A program made the translations under genes and the position numbers. Below are positions 1 through 8,645 of a stretch of DNA of 64,000 nucleotides, in pieces. The stretch is from positions 29,792-93,791 of the forward strand of contig JAAZCA010000005.1 in NCBI GenBank assembly GCA_012513515.1, in the 5' to 3' direction. The notes below the pieces were generated by a model that saw nothing but the letters and a program-made list of their open reading frames with translations, was not told the DNA's origin and ran no database searches. Within the stretch, counting starts at the first letter, position 1; each line of letters opens with the position of its first letter. The DNA comes from Myxococcales bacterium (GTDB lineage Bacteria > UBA10199 > 2-02-FULL-44-16 > JAAZCA01).

Positions 1-1
1 G

Positions 2-274
2 GGAGCCTCCTGCGCTCGCCAACCCTCTTCCGCCCGCAGCGAAAAAATAATAAAAAGTCACTTCAAGAAATACGGCAAGAAGTTCAAACAGAGCGACTAC
101 AATTCGAACCCGGTCGAAAAAGTGGAAGTGATCTCACAGCAGGAGATCCACAAAAAACTCGTGGCGATAGAGGCCTTCATAACCCTTAAGGACGGAACGG
201 TAAAACTCATCCACGCGACCGTTGAAAGGGGACCGGTCGGCTGGCGCTTCGTCTCATGGGAAAACGCAGGCTGA
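2..274 (+). CDS. 3' end of an unknown protein (partial)
   Basis: An open frame enters at the left edge and ends with TGA at 272-274, giving the last 90 residues of a protein whose start lies outside the window. The visible part is basic and then forms an alternating beta-rich stretch ending FVSWENAG. A GASC sequence near the edge could be part of a lipoprotein signal, but position -3 is Gly, which is not typical. The C-terminus resembles small secreted or lipoprotein domains, but I do not recognise a family. It runs convergently into comEC and shares 68 bases with its 3' end. The reading frame is supported by its length and by the absence of a competing plus-strand frame. Confidence 0.55.
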   Translation, partial: GASCARQPSSARSEKIIKSHFKKYGKKFKQSDYNSNPVEKVEVISQQEIHKKLVAIEAFITLKDGTVKLIHATVERGPVGWRFVSWENAG

Positions 275-2699
275 TGTCGCTGCCGTCGCTCACCGCCTCA
301 ACCATTCCATCCCTGTCGGTTTTTATAATCCCTTCCGGATAACGCCACGAATCCTTCACGAAGGGCCTTACCCAGCGCGGACGTTCGTCTGAAAGAATAA
401 CATAATCAGGATCGAGCCTCTGAATCGATCTCTCTATTTTTTCCACATCGTATTTCCCCATCGAAGCGGCAAAGAGAAGCGCATTGGAAGGAACCGGGGC
501 CCTGGCGGAATCTCCCTGCATCAGAATATTCACCTCATCGTGGATGATGTTGAGGGATATGGAATATTCGCCGCGTCTCGCGCCAAAGTCGCGCATCTGG
601 TTTATGAATTCAAACCCCACTCCGGAACGAATTTCGCGCGTCACTTCCGCAGGCAGAACTTTAAGAGCATTGCCCTCCGACTTTATCCACTGCAGGAAGG
701 AGGAAAATTCCGCACCGTCGGCATCGGGGCCGGAAGCCGAACCGACTATGATTTCCTCCGGCGAAAAATTTTCGATCATATAACGAAGCCCCTTGAAGCG
801 CGTCACCTTCGGAGCGGTGACAACAATTGCAGAAAGTCGATGAACCCCCATCGACCAGAGAGCCGGGGCAACGATTCGCTCGCCTATGTCGAAATTTTCC
901 CCGGAATTGCCTCCTCCATCCACTAGGATATCGCTTCCTCCCGGAAGACGAAGCAAGGCCGACTGCCCTTCCCCGACGTCGAAAAAATAAATCCGCAGAC
1001 GGGTCTCAAAGAGAGGGAGCACCCTCCAGTATAGAGCATCGCCTAAAAGGAGGAGCGCAAAAAACGCAGGCAGGATGAATCTCATCGATCTTCCTTTTAA
1101 AATATCGGATGCGCTTATGGATATCAGAAATAGATATAAGAGCGACAACTCCAAAGCGGTGGGAGCGAAATTCAGGATCCCCCACGAACCGTGCTCGGCG
1201 GAAAAATTTGAAATCGAGAGAAGAGCCCCCGCCGGAATCGCGACGAGATGCCAGATCACCGCAGCTAACCATTGCGAAAATAGCGCCACGAGCGATGCGA
1301 TAAATGCAGCCGGAACCAGCGCGAAGGCTGCAACAGGAATTGCCACTATATTTGTAAAAAAACCCAAAAGTGTTACGATCTTGAAGTGGTAGGCAACCAG
1401 CGGAGAAACCGCTATCGTGGCTGCAGCGGTTACCGAAGATGTGGATATCAGGGACGAGGCGATCCTGCGGGCCCATCTTGATTTGAAAAACCCAACGCAG
1501 CGCGCCTTCAAAAAAATCTCAAAGCGGCGGGCAAAGATGGCTATTCCCAACACCGCTGTCACTGAGAGCTGAAAGGAAATGTCGAAGAGAGAAAGCGGCA
1601 TAATGAGAAGTATGAGCGCCACCGCAATCGCCAACGTATTGAGGAGATCCTGCCTGCGCCCGACAAGCATTCCAAAGAGATAGACGGTTATCATTATTCC
1701 GGCGCGAATCGATGAAATCGAATATCCTGTTATCACCACATACGACCATATCGCAGGAAGCGTAGCTAACGCCGCAATTCTCTGAACCGGCATGCACAGC
1801 AAAAGAAAAGAAATCCTACCGATAGAAATTTTTATGAGAAAAAAAATGAATGCCGAGACAAGCCCCACATGAAGACCCGATATTGCGAAGATATGCGATA
1901 TCCCCGCCGCCGAAAATTCGCGGCGCAAATCGCCGCTGAAGAGATCCTTCTTGCCAAGCGCTACTGCCTCTATCACGCCCCTGCGCTCCTCTGAAATAGA
2001 TGTGGGTATGGAGGCCGCAATATTGTTCCTGGCCCAGTTAATCGCGCGCTGTAAAATAGAGCTGTCTTCGCCGATGACTTCAAACTGGCCGTAGATCATG
2101 CCCGTCGCACCTATTCCACGCGAACCGAGAAATCTTCCGTATTCGAATTTGCCGGGGTTATCATTTTCATCCGAATCAAAAAACCTGCACCTGAAGCGCA
2201 CCCGTTCTCCCTCTTGGGGAAGAAGCTTCGCCCTCGATGCGAAAAATCTCGCGCGTCCAGAAACAGAGGAAAGCGCCATCTCCGCACATTCACAGTTCTT
2301 CAGATCTATATCGGCGCTGCATCCGTTTCGCCTTCGCTGTGGAACTCCGGAAACGACCCCCTCGCAAAGACAAGATACGCTAGAATCCGGCGAAATCCCA
2401 TCAAGTCCGATTGAGTTTTGCGCATGAATCGATGCGGATGCGCCGATGGCGAAGGATGCGATGAGGGCAAAAGACACTGAGGCCAAAAAATTCCAGCGGA
2501 ACCACGCACACGCGATCAGCGATATAAATGAAGCAACGCCAAGGACCAGCATTGCACCAAAAAATTCAGAGGGTATGAGTCTGGAACTATACGCGCCAGT
2601 CGCGAGCGACGAGGCGAGGAGGAGCATCGGCCGGTATGTATTCCAGCGCGAAGCAGATATCGCTGTAGAGAGCTGAGACTTCCCTTTCGACTCCATCAT
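207..2699 (-). CDS. comEC: ComEC/Rec2-like DNA uptake membrane protein, nuclease-like domain degenerate
   Basis: 830 residues in the ComEC layout. There is an N-terminal membrane and OB-like part (about 1-210), a Competence domain with many membrane segments (about 240-540, including GISHIFAISGLHVGL near 266-280 and FDISFQLS near 372), then a C-terminal metallo-beta-lactamase-like domain from FFDVGEGQS (572) onward. ComEC proteins form the inner-membrane channel for single-stranded DNA during natural transformation. Here the HxHxDH metal site that should follow the IVVT strand is replaced by APKVTRFKG (about 629-637), and the later histidine is also missing, although a GDS remains at 729-731. 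Metal-dependent nuclease activity is therefore unlikely. The start used is the double ATG at 2699/2696, preceded by a weak AAGAGA. The gene overlaps the upstream unknown gene by 113 bases. Confidence 0.9.
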   Translation of the reverse strand: MMESKGKSQLSTAISASRWNTYRPMLLLASSLATGAYSSRLIPSEFFGAMLVLGVASFISLIACAWFRWNFLASVSFALIASFAIGASASIHAQNSIGLDGISPDSSVSCLCEGVVSGVPQRRRNGCSADIDLKNCECAEMALSSVSGRARFFASRAKLLPQEGERVRFRCRFFDSDENDNPGKFEYGRFLGSRGIGATGMIYGQFEVIGEDSSILQRAINWARNNIAASIPTSISEERRGVIEAVALGKKDLFSGDLRREFSAAGISHIFAISGLHVGLVSAFIFFLIKISIGRISFLLLCMPVQRIAALATLPAIWSYVVITGYSISSIRAGIMITVYLFGMLVGRRQDLLNTLAIAVALILLIMPLSLFDISFQLSVTAVLGIAIFARRFEIFLKARCVGFFKSRWARRIASSLISTSSVTAAATIAVSPLVAYHFKIVTLLGFFTNIVAIPVAAFALVPAAFIASLVALFSQWLAAVIWHLVAIPAGALLSISNFSAEHGSWGILNFAPTALELSLLYLFLISISASDILKGRSMRFILPAFFALLLLGDALYWRVLPLFETRLRIYFFDVGEGQSALLRLPGGSDILVDGGGNSGENFDIGERIVAPALWSMGVHRLSAIVVTAPKVTRFKGLRYMIENFSPEEIIVGSASGPDADGAEFSSFLQWIKSEGNALKVLPAEVTREIRSGVGFEFINQMRDFGARRGEYSISLNIIHDEVNILMQGDSARAPVPSNALLFAASMGKYDVEKIERSIQRLDPDYVILSDERPRWVRPFVKDSWRYPEGIIKTDRDGMVEAVSDGSDISLRFPMRRSASRPVPFQRSRG

Positions 2700-3237
2700 A
2701 TCTCTTGCTAGAACGAGAACCGGAGAGAATCAAGGCGAGTTTATCGCGCAACCCCATTAAAAATATTCTCACCTTTTCCGTCGGGCGTTGGTAGAAAAGC
2801 TGTATCGCTTTCCGAACATTTATATTGTTTACCCAGAACTCTCCGCTCTGAAGTTCGAAATTTATTCCGCCTGTAACGCGCTCGTATATATTCATCAACC
2901 GGGAATGAATCTTCTCCTGAAGGGCTCCCACCTTCGCATTGAACTCCGACATCCCTTTTCCACCTCTCGACCAGATATCGAGCTGGTAAAGCTGCAGACC
3001 TCGGGAGACGCCGCAGAGAAACTGGATGTCGCTTCTCTCCTTGTCGATCATATCCTCGATATCCACATCGTTTACGTGGATTCTGCCATTCTCCTCGTAG
3101 GTCCACTGCTCGTTGGGTCCGGCCCTGAAGGTCACACGATGATCAAGAGGAAGATCGCTGGCAGAGGTGGTCCTGCCACTTCCGCCTGACCTGCCAACCG
3201 CATCGGATTTCCTGAATCTGTTTATAAGGTCGACCAT
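2587..3237 (-). CDS. Unknown protein of 216 residues upstream of comEC
   Basis: I do not recognise a family. After a Ser/Gly/Arg-rich N-terminus the protein shows two similar units: a short strand pair with a Gly turn followed by an Asn-containing strand and a helix (NGRIHVNDVDIEDM near residue 45, and SGEFWVNNINVRKA near residue 125). Each leads into a long amphipathic helix. No signal peptide or membrane segment is evident, so it is probably cytoplasmic. The ATG at 3237 is chosen because AAGG lies 8 bases upstream; a TTG at 3273 is the alternative. It follows the 128-residue unknown gene closely and its last 38 codons overlap comEC in another frame, suggesting one transcript. A link to DNA uptake is only positional. 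Confidence 0.7.
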   Translation of the reverse strand: MVDLINRFRKSDAVGRSGGSGRTTSASDLPLDHRVTFRAGPNEQWTYEENGRIHVNDVDIEDMIDKERSDIQFLCGVSRGLQLYQLDIWSRGGKGMSEFNAKVGALQEKIHSRLMNIYERVTGGINFELQSGEFWVNNINVRKAIQLFYQRPTEKVRIFLMGLRDKLALILSGSRSSKRYDGVEREVSALYSDICFALEYIPADAPPRLVARDWRV

Positions 3238-3274
3238 TTTATACCTTGGGGAAAAGAGGGCACAGACCCTCAAA

Positions 3275-3661
3275 TTACTTATCGGCCATGAGGCGACTCA
3301 AAGTTGCTTCGTAGTCGGCATAAAAACTCTTTCCCTCCTCATCCTCCTTTAAAATTTCCACAAGCGAGTGAAGGGCGAGAACCTGGGCCTCGGAAAGCTC
3401 CATGTTCTTTAAGCTGTGACCTCTGAAGAAGATCTCACCCCTGAGGCGATCAAAATGGATAGAGGCTACCTCACCCTCCATTATGAAGGTGTAGGTCATG
3501 CGATCCTTATAGGCCGCAAGCATGCTATCGACCTGCTTTCCGGAAGGATTTCGGACCGGGCGCGCCCGCCCTCCCATCCTCCTCATGATCTCGAGCGGAG
3601 AGGAAAGATTCGGATCTGACCTGACTTCCTCAGCTCCAATCTCTTCGTATCCCCTGTTCAT
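3275..3661 (-). CDS. Unknown protein of 128 residues, first gene of the comEC cluster
   Basis: Unrecognised soluble protein. The N-terminal 60 residues are polar and probably flexible. The C-terminal half has a beta hairpin (YTFIMEGEVASIHFDR, then GEIFFRGHSL) followed by two helices rich in Leu and Glu. The hairpin-plus-helix pattern resembles the two units in the adjacent 216-residue protein, which suggests a shared small domain. The ATG at 3661 has a good ribosome site, GGGAGA, 7-8 bases upstream; an in-frame ATG at 3691 has none. It is the first gene of a three-gene minus-strand unit ending in comEC. Upstream a perfect TATAAT on the minus strand (3749-3754) could be the -10 of its promoter, but no good -35 was seen. 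Confidence 0.65.
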   Translation of the reverse strand: MNRGYEEIGAEEVRSDPNLSSPLEIMRRMGGRARPVRNPSGKQVDSMLAAYKDRMTYTFIMEGEVASIHFDRLRGEIFFRGHSLKNMELSEAQVLALHSLVEILKEDEEGKSFYADYEATLSRLMADK

Positions 3662-3943
3662 TTTAGGATCTCCCTTCTTTCCCGCATTCATGCGTTTGCA
3701 GAAAGCATGCCAGAGAGACGTAAAACAAAACCTTCTAACTATATGTTAATTATATCTTTTTCACTTTGAGAGGGCTGCTGGTGCGTCTCAAAGAGGGAAA
3801 CGTGTGAGACGGGATGGAAGTATTTTGACGCTTTAGCAATCCCTTCCAGGGGGATTCCGAAGGAGAGAGAGACTTTGTATCCCCCCAAAAAATCGCTGGA
3901 TATCGGACAATCATGCGTATTAAGGGAGTAAGAGCGGAGAGAT

Positions 3944-4276
3944 TTGGAAATACATAGCCTTTCTCTCCCCCGAGGAGGAAATATCGAAACCAGGGAAGGA
4001 ACAAAATTTCAGAGAATGGTATGGCGGGAGATCGCAAAAATTCCGTTCGGAAAGACGATCAGCTACAAAGAGCTCGCAAGGAGAATCGGTCACCCGAAAA
4101 GCTGTCGGGCTGTCGCCAACGCCTGCGGCGCAAATCCGCATCCTGTAAAAATACCCTGCCATCGGGTGATAGCGTCAGACGGATCCATAGGAGGATTTTC
4201 GCTCGGCATCGAAAAAAAGATCGCCCTTCTGAAAAAGGAAGGGATCACTTTCCCGCAGCGGCGGCGGAGCTCTTAG
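3944..4276 (+). CDS. ogt: Methylated-DNA--protein-cysteine methyltransferase, catalytic domain only
   Basis: MGMT-family protein of about 110 residues that would repair O6-alkylguanine by moving the alkyl group to its own cysteine. The whole DNA-binding and catalytic domain is present: FQRMVWREI, the helix-turn-helix with RAVANACGANP, and the active motif PCHRVI with Cys72. The Cys separates it from alkyltransferase-like proteins, which have Trp there. The usual N-terminal domain of Ogt/Ada (about 60-80 residues) is missing: an in-frame TAA lies at 3929-3931, and no upstream frame resembles that domain. The TTG at 3944 is the only plausible start before the conserved region, and its ribosome site (GGAGA, 3 bases away) is badly spaced. 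It could be a naturally short form or a truncated gene. Its last 32 bases overlap the convergent membrane-protein gene. Confidence 0.75.
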   Translation: MEIHSLSLPRGGNIETREGTKFQRMVWREIAKIPFGKTISYKELARRIGHPKSCRAVANACGANPHPVKIPCHRVIASDGSIGGFSLGIEKKIALLKKEGITFPQRRRSS

Positions 4277-5324
4277 CGTTTTTCTTATCCATCCAAGCTC
4301 TGTAGGCGAGAAAGACGATCGCGAACAAAATCATACCGACGCTCAGGAGCTGATAGAAATCCGGATAGCTCTGACCATAGAAGATGGCCAGCGCATAAGT
4401 CGCTATCAGGCCGGCGATGACGCTTGAGGAACGATTGGCCGGAACCGTGAAGGTATTCTCACGCTTGTCGAGATAGATGAGGGTGCCAAAGATGCCCGTC
4501 CCCTGTGAAAAGAGCCCTATCAGCAAAGTATGGATGAAATACGGAGTCTTTGGAAGACCGACGAATCCCCACCACAGCTGACCGGGGACGCTCTCCCTTC
4601 CGGAGCCAATGCCGAACAGGGCGATGATAAACATCGAGACGAGGAGCAGAGGCATCGCAATGAGTTGTTCTTCGACGTAGTAGCGCATCTTTTCCGCGTA
4701 GTCACTGCTCTTGGCGAAAGTGCTCATCATATATAGCCTGAAGAAATATCCGACCAGATATACGATTATGTCGATGGCACAGACTATGGTCATCGCCGAT
4801 CCGCCATCACCCATAAAAGCTACGAGCAGCGCGCCCATGCTCAAAGCGGAGGCTACCCACGAGGGCCAGTACACATTTCGCCTTCTCTTTTTCACGATCG
4901 TATCGACGATCGGAGCTATGACCAGAACGCCGCCGCGCATGAGGAGCATGGCAAAAACTATGCTCACTCCGCTGAAGGTGTATGCAAGCGTAGTAGTGAT
5001 GATCTGAGAGGAGGTGCAAATGCCTGATATCACGGTGAACCAACGTGGACGCGGAATGGAATAACCGAGAAAATTAAAATGCGTGGCGTATTTCCACCAA
5101 CCGGCAATCGTGATTATCACGTATATCGAGATAAAACCAGCAACGATCGCCATCGGCTGGATCTCCACGCCCGTGAAACCGACTCCGTTCATCCCCGCGA
5201 AAAATCCGCGGGTGATCATTTTCGTCATCATGGAGTACGGGACATACGAGGCGAAATATCCAAAACAGAGGGCCGCTATCCCAAAAACCGCCAACTTCTT
5301 TTTTATTTCACGAAACAGCTGCAT
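4245..5324 (-). CDS. Polytopic inner-membrane protein of unknown function
   Basis: 359 residues with about ten hydrophobic segments, a short cytoplasmic N-terminus (MQLFREIKKK) and a charged, Ala-rich C-terminal tail (MDKKNAKSSAAAAGK). The arrangement, with repeated Gly/Ser-rich helices and basic loops such as VKKRRRN, is reminiscent of drug/metabolite-type or EamA-like transporters, but no diagnostic motif was recognised. The function is therefore left open. It follows the nucleoside transporter nupC by 48 bases on the same strand, so it may be co-transcribed with the nucleoside salvage genes. An ATG at 5324 preceded by AAGGAGATC supports the start. Confidence 0.75.
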   Translation of the reverse strand: MQLFREIKKKLAVFGIAALCFGYFASYVPYSMMTKMITRGFFAGMNGVGFTGVEIQPMAIVAGFISIYVIITIAGWWKYATHFNFLGYSIPRPRWFTVISGICTSSQIITTTLAYTFSGVSIVFAMLLMRGGVLVIAPIVDTIVKKRRRNVYWPSWVASALSMGALLVAFMGDGGSAMTIVCAIDIIVYLVGYFFRLYMMSTFAKSSDYAEKMRYYVEEQLIAMPLLLVSMFIIALFGIGSGRESVPGQLWWGFVGLPKTPYFIHTLLIGLFSQGTGIFGTLIYLDKRENTFTVPANRSSSVIAGLIATYALAIFYGQSYPDFYQLLSVGMILFAIVFLAYRAWMDKKNAKSSAAAAGK

Positions 5325-5372
5325 GTTGATCTCCTTATTATGATGATAAGAGAGGAGCGTTAGCGAAAATTT

Positions 5373-6653
5373 CTACCCTATCAATATACCGGCTATAGTC
5401 GCAGTAAGACAGGAAACTATCGCGCCTCCGAGCATAGCGCGCATCGCTAGCTTGGAAAGATCGCTGCGGCGCTCGGGGGCCAATGCCGAAAGACCGCCTA
5501 TCTGAATTCCTATCGAAGCGAAGTTAGCAAAACCGCAGAGCATATACGTACCCATGATCTGCGCCTTGGGCGTGATGGCGCCACTTTCGATCAACGGGGC
5601 GAGCTTGGCGTAGGCTACGAACTCATTCAGCGCCAGCTTCGTCCCGAGAAGATTCGCAAGCTCGAAGACATCCTGCCTCGGAACACCCATCAAAAAAGTA
5701 AGCGGGGAAAAAATCGTCCCCAGAATAGTCTTCAAACTTCCGGGGAAGTACCCTTCGTACTCCCCGTTGGCCATTAAAGCGCCTCCCAAAAGCGTGCCGT
5801 CGATGAGCCTGTCCAGAACGAGGAGAAGCTTATCGATAAAGGCGATGAGCGTAATGAATGCGATAAGCATCGCCGCCACATTGAGCGCCAGATGCAGCCC
5901 GTCGTAAACCCCTCTGGAAGCGGCATCAAGGACGTTGCTGCCGACGTCGATCTTCGGCAGGCTGACGCTTCCCGCAGTTTCGGAGACCTGAGTTTCAGGA
6001 AAGATTATCTTCGCAACCATGAGGCTCGCCGGAGCAGCCATCATCGATGCGATTATTATGTGCTGCGCAGGAATTCCCATCGCTATATACCCGGCCATGA
6101 CGCTTCCGGCTATCGTTCCGAAACCGCCGACCATTATAGCGCAAAGTTCCGACATCGTGCAGCGATTGAGAAAGGGCCTTATCAGTAGGGGAGCCTCTGT
6201 CTGTCCCAGAAATATATTGGCAGAACAGGAAAGAGACTCAGCGCCGGAGGTCTTCATAAGCCTGGACATCACCCACGCAAAAATTTTGACTATCTTCTGC
6301 ATGATTCCCAAGTAGTAGAGAATCCCCATGAAGCACGCAAAAAATATTATTATCGGCAAAACCCTGAAAGCGAACTGAAATCCGAAAATGTCCGCCTTCG
6401 AAGGATCCACTATGTAACCAAAAAGAAATTTAGTGCCGTGATCGGTGAGCATGAGGAAGGAGGTGACCTTCATGGCAAACCATTGTATCGCATCATTTCC
6501 ACGTGGCCAGCTGATCAGCAGAAGTCCCATTCCAAACTGGATGGAAAAACCCACTATGAGGGTTCTGAAATTGATCCGTTTCTTGTTATTGGACATCAAA
6601 AATGCCAGGGCAAACAGCACGATAATTCCCAGCACTCCCATGTAGCGCTCCAT
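5373..6653 (-). CDS. nupC: Concentrative nucleoside transporter, NupC/CNT family
   Basis: 426 residues, the normal length for bacterial CNT proteins, with multiple membrane segments. The family motifs are clear: GQTEAP at about 150-155 and NEFVAY at 343-348, which in CNT structures line the nucleoside-binding site. These proteins import nucleosides by ion or proton symport across the inner membrane. The gene follows the uridine phosphorylase gene by 10 bases on the same strand, so uptake and phosphorolysis of nucleosides are genetically coupled. The exact substrate range, pyrimidine or purine, cannot be told from sequence alone, but the neighbour argues for pyrimidine nucleosides. Confidence 0.92.
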   Translation of the reverse strand: MERYMGVLGIIVLFALAFLMSNNKKRINFRTLIVGFSIQFGMGLLLISWPRGNDAIQWFAMKVTSFLMLTDHGTKFLFGYIVDPSKADIFGFQFAFRVLPIIIFFACFMGILYYLGIMQKIVKIFAWVMSRLMKTSGAESLSCSANIFLGQTEAPLLIRPFLNRCTMSELCAIMVGGFGTIAGSVMAGYIAMGIPAQHIIIASMMAAPASLMVAKIIFPETQVSETAGSVSLPKIDVGSNVLDAASRGVYDGLHLALNVAAMLIAFITLIAFIDKLLLVLDRLIDGTLLGGALMANGEYEGYFPGSLKTILGTIFSPLTFLMGVPRQDVFELANLLGTKLALNEFVAYAKLAPLIESGAITPKAQIMGTYMLCGFANFASIGIQIGGLSALAPERRSDLSKLAMRAMLGGAIVSCLTATIAGILIG

Positions 6654-6663
6654 CTCCCCTCCG

Positions 6664-7509
6664 TTATAGCCCCATCGACGGGGACCAGAATTTTGCTTTT
6701 CCCTTCGCCCTGTCTATCTCATCGAGAACACCGAAAGCGCCGAGCGCGATTTCGATCACCCTCTTCTCTCCCGCGGCCATGTCGGCCGGATCTATCCAGA
6801 CATTCTCGCGCCTGTCCGCAATGACGAGACAGACCATCCCCGCCCTGTGTCCGGCCATATTCGAAAGGGTAAAAAGACATGATGATTCCATCTCAAAGTT
6901 GCAGACGTTCATCCGGGCAAGTTTTTTCGGAATCTCCTCATCGCGAATGGGAAAACCGGGGACCTTGCGCCCCTGCAGACCGTAGAAACCACTGCCTGTT
7001 GCAGTCAAGCCGACATGATATTGCAAGCGCATTCGATTTGCAGACTCTATCAGAGCGAGGACGACCTCATGATGTGCCACCGCAGGATATCCCTCGAAGA
7101 CAAAAGCCGTGGATGTATTCTCCAGGCGCACTGAACCGGTGGAGATCACCTGATTGTTAAGCAAAACCCCCTCGCGAAGCCCCCCGCTTGTTCCAACTCT
7201 TATGAATGTCGGATTAGCGACGATCTGCGAAAGTTCTATCACAGCGATCTCGGTGTTGTCGGGTCCCATGCCAGTGGCCATCACGCTTATCGGAAGCCCT
7301 TTGTACTTTCCGGTGATAGTTACATACTCACGATTGCAGACCGGAGGATTCTTTTCGTCGAAGTATTCGGCAACCTTGTAAACGCGCGCCGGATCTCCGC
7401 ACATCATTATATAGGGCGCCACCTCGCCCGGGGCGAGCCCTATGTGATACTGACGCCCTTCCGCCGTAGAGGCCAGCTCGGCCGATTTCATCTTGCTCTT
7501 CATCGCCAT
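6664..7509 (-). CDS. udp: Uridine phosphorylase-like nucleoside phosphorylase
   Basis: 281-residue member of the PNP/UDP phosphorylase family, which cleaves a nucleoside with phosphate to a free base and ribose-1-phosphate in the cytoplasm. Visible family features are the phosphate-site GDPAR (38-42), MATGMGPDN, RVGTSGG (104-110) and the ribose/base-site NFEMESS (204-210). The ATG at 7509 has GGAGG 6 bases upstream. It sits between rnhB and nupC on the same strand, 10 bases before nupC, which supports pyrimidine nucleoside salvage. It is about 25 residues longer than E. coli Udp, mainly at the N-terminus and in the loop around residue 180, so a related specificity such as another nucleoside remains possible. 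Confidence 0.87.
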   Translation of the reverse strand: MAMKSKMKSAELASTAEGRQYHIGLAPGEVAPYIMMCGDPARVYKVAEYFDEKNPPVCNREYVTITGKYKGLPISVMATGMGPDNTEIAVIELSQIVANPTFIRVGTSGGLREGVLLNNQVISTGSVRLENTSTAFVFEGYPAVAHHEVVLALIESANRMRLQYHVGLTATGSGFYGLQGRKVPGFPIRDEEIPKKLARMNVCNFEMESSCLFTLSNMAGHRAGMVCLVIADRRENVWIDPADMAAGEKRVIEIALGAFGVLDEIDRAKGKAKFWSPSMGL

Positions 7510-7555
7510 AAATCCTCCAGTCGTTCTGATTGGTTAGATAGCCGGATAGAATCCA

Positions 7556-8218
7556 CTAGTCAACGCGCAGATGGAATTTCTTGAGAAAGCTGTGGCGATG
7601 AACCGGCGTGATGCCGTGTAGTCTGATCTCTTCAAAATGCGCCCGGGTTCCATACCCCTTGTGCAAAGCGAAGGAAAAACAAGGGTACTCTTCGGAAAGC
7701 CGCGACATGATGCTATCCCTGAAGACCTTCGCCACAACAGAGGCCGCGGCTATCGTGTGAGACTTATCATCCCCTCCGATGATAGGAAACTGTTCGACCG
7801 AAATACTGTCAATTTTATAAGGTCCGTCAACCATGACGGCATCGGGTTTCATCGCAAGGCCATCCAGCGCGCGCGACATAGCGAGCAAAGAGGCCTGATG
7901 AATGTTGACCCGGTCGATCTCCTCTGGGGAAACAGAGGAGATGGAATAGGCCAGAGATCTATCGACTATCTCAGAATAAAAAAACTCACGCCTTTTGGCT
8001 GTGAGCTTTTTAGAATCCCTCAGTCCTTCCAACCTGAAACCCTCGGGAAGAATGACGGCCGCTGCGACCACAGGACCCGCCAAAGGCCCGCGACCGGCCT
8101 CATCGACGCCTGCTATCGCAAGAAAACCTTTTTTGCGAAGAAGATCTTCGAAATCAAATGGCGAAGTTTTACTCTCCCGCCTTCTCTTCGGACTGCGGGG
8201 CTTCGGCTGCGTCTTCAT
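7556..8218 (-). CDS. rnhB: Ribonuclease HII
   Basis: 220-residue RNase HII, which cuts RNA in RNA-DNA hybrids and starts removal of single ribonucleotides from DNA. The catalytic Asp and Glu lie in [13 protein letters not shown] (Asp39, Glu40), the third acidic residue in MVDG (Asp131), and a fourth in VAKVFRD (about Asp168). The C-terminal KGYGT and HR(H)SF motifs typical of the family are present. The first 32 residues are a basic extension ([12 protein letters not shown]) encoded inside the 3' end of rplS, a 50-base overlap. No other start codon lies before the conserved core, so this start is kept. The rplS-rnhB order is conserved in many bacteria. Confidence 0.93.
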   Translation of the reverse strand: MKTQPKPRSPKRRRESKTSPFDFEDLLRKKGFLAIAGVDEAGRGPLAGPVVAAAVILPEGFRLEGLRDSKKLTAKRREFFYSEIVDRSLAYSISSVSPEEIDRVNIHQASLLAMSRALDGLAMKPDAVMVDGPYKIDSISVEQFPIIGGDDKSHTIAAASVVAKVFRDSIMSRLSEEYPCFSFALHKGYGTRAHFEEIRLHGITPVHRHSFLKKFHLRVD

Positions 8219-8594
8219 CCGTTGCGATTCCCCCGTCTTCCAACAAGTATTCGCGCTGACCCTCTTTGATCCTTGCGGCCTTACCGCTGAGCTCCCTCAG
8301 GTAATAAAGTTTGGAACGACGAACGCTCCCTGAGGTCACCACTTCTATCTTTTCGACCTGCGGCGAGTGAAGGGGAAAAACCCTTTCAACTCCAACACCG
8401 AAGGAAATTTTTCTGACGGTAAAGGAAGAACTGACCCCCGCCCTGCGGCGCTTTATGCAAACACCTTCGAATATCTGGATTCGCTCCTTCTCACCCTCCT
8501 TGATACGGCAGTGAACTTTTAAGGTATCGCCGGGTCTAAAGCTGGGACGATCTCCGCGAAGGCCGCTTTTATCGATTTTTTCCATTATGTTCAT
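8169..8594 (-). CDS. rplS: Ribosomal protein L19
   Basis: Large-subunit ribosomal protein L19. The core [41 protein letters not shown] and [18 protein letters not shown] is unmistakable. After it comes an acidic, probably disordered tail of about 25 residues (ending SEEKAGE) not found in E. coli L19; this tail region is where rnhB starts. The ATG at 8594 gives the usual N-terminus MNIMEKI and has GGAG 6 bases upstream. An in-frame ATG at 8606, four codons earlier, is an alternative. A good promoter lies just upstream (8646-8674), so L19 may be transcribed separately from trmD. Confidence 0.94.
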   Translation of the reverse strand: MNIMEKIDKSGLRGDRPSFRPGDTLKVHCRIKEGEKERIQIFEGVCIKRRRAGVSSSFTVRKISFGVGVERVFPLHSPQVEKIEVVTSGSVRRSKLYYLRELSGKAARIKEGQREYLLEDGGIATDEDAAEAPQSEEKAGE

Positions 8595-8645
8595 AACCGG
8601 CTCCATCCTCTCTCTCCCCTCCTACGGGGCCTTTAAAGCTCGGGG

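Noticed and set aside
3750..4037. 95-codon minus-strand frame upstream of the MGMT gene
   Set aside because: No ribosome site or family match; it covers the promoter region and the conserved start of the MGMT domain on the other strand.
7637..8269. 210-codon open frame on the plus strand
   Set aside because: Antisense to rnhB; low-complexity basic translation without recognisable motifs.
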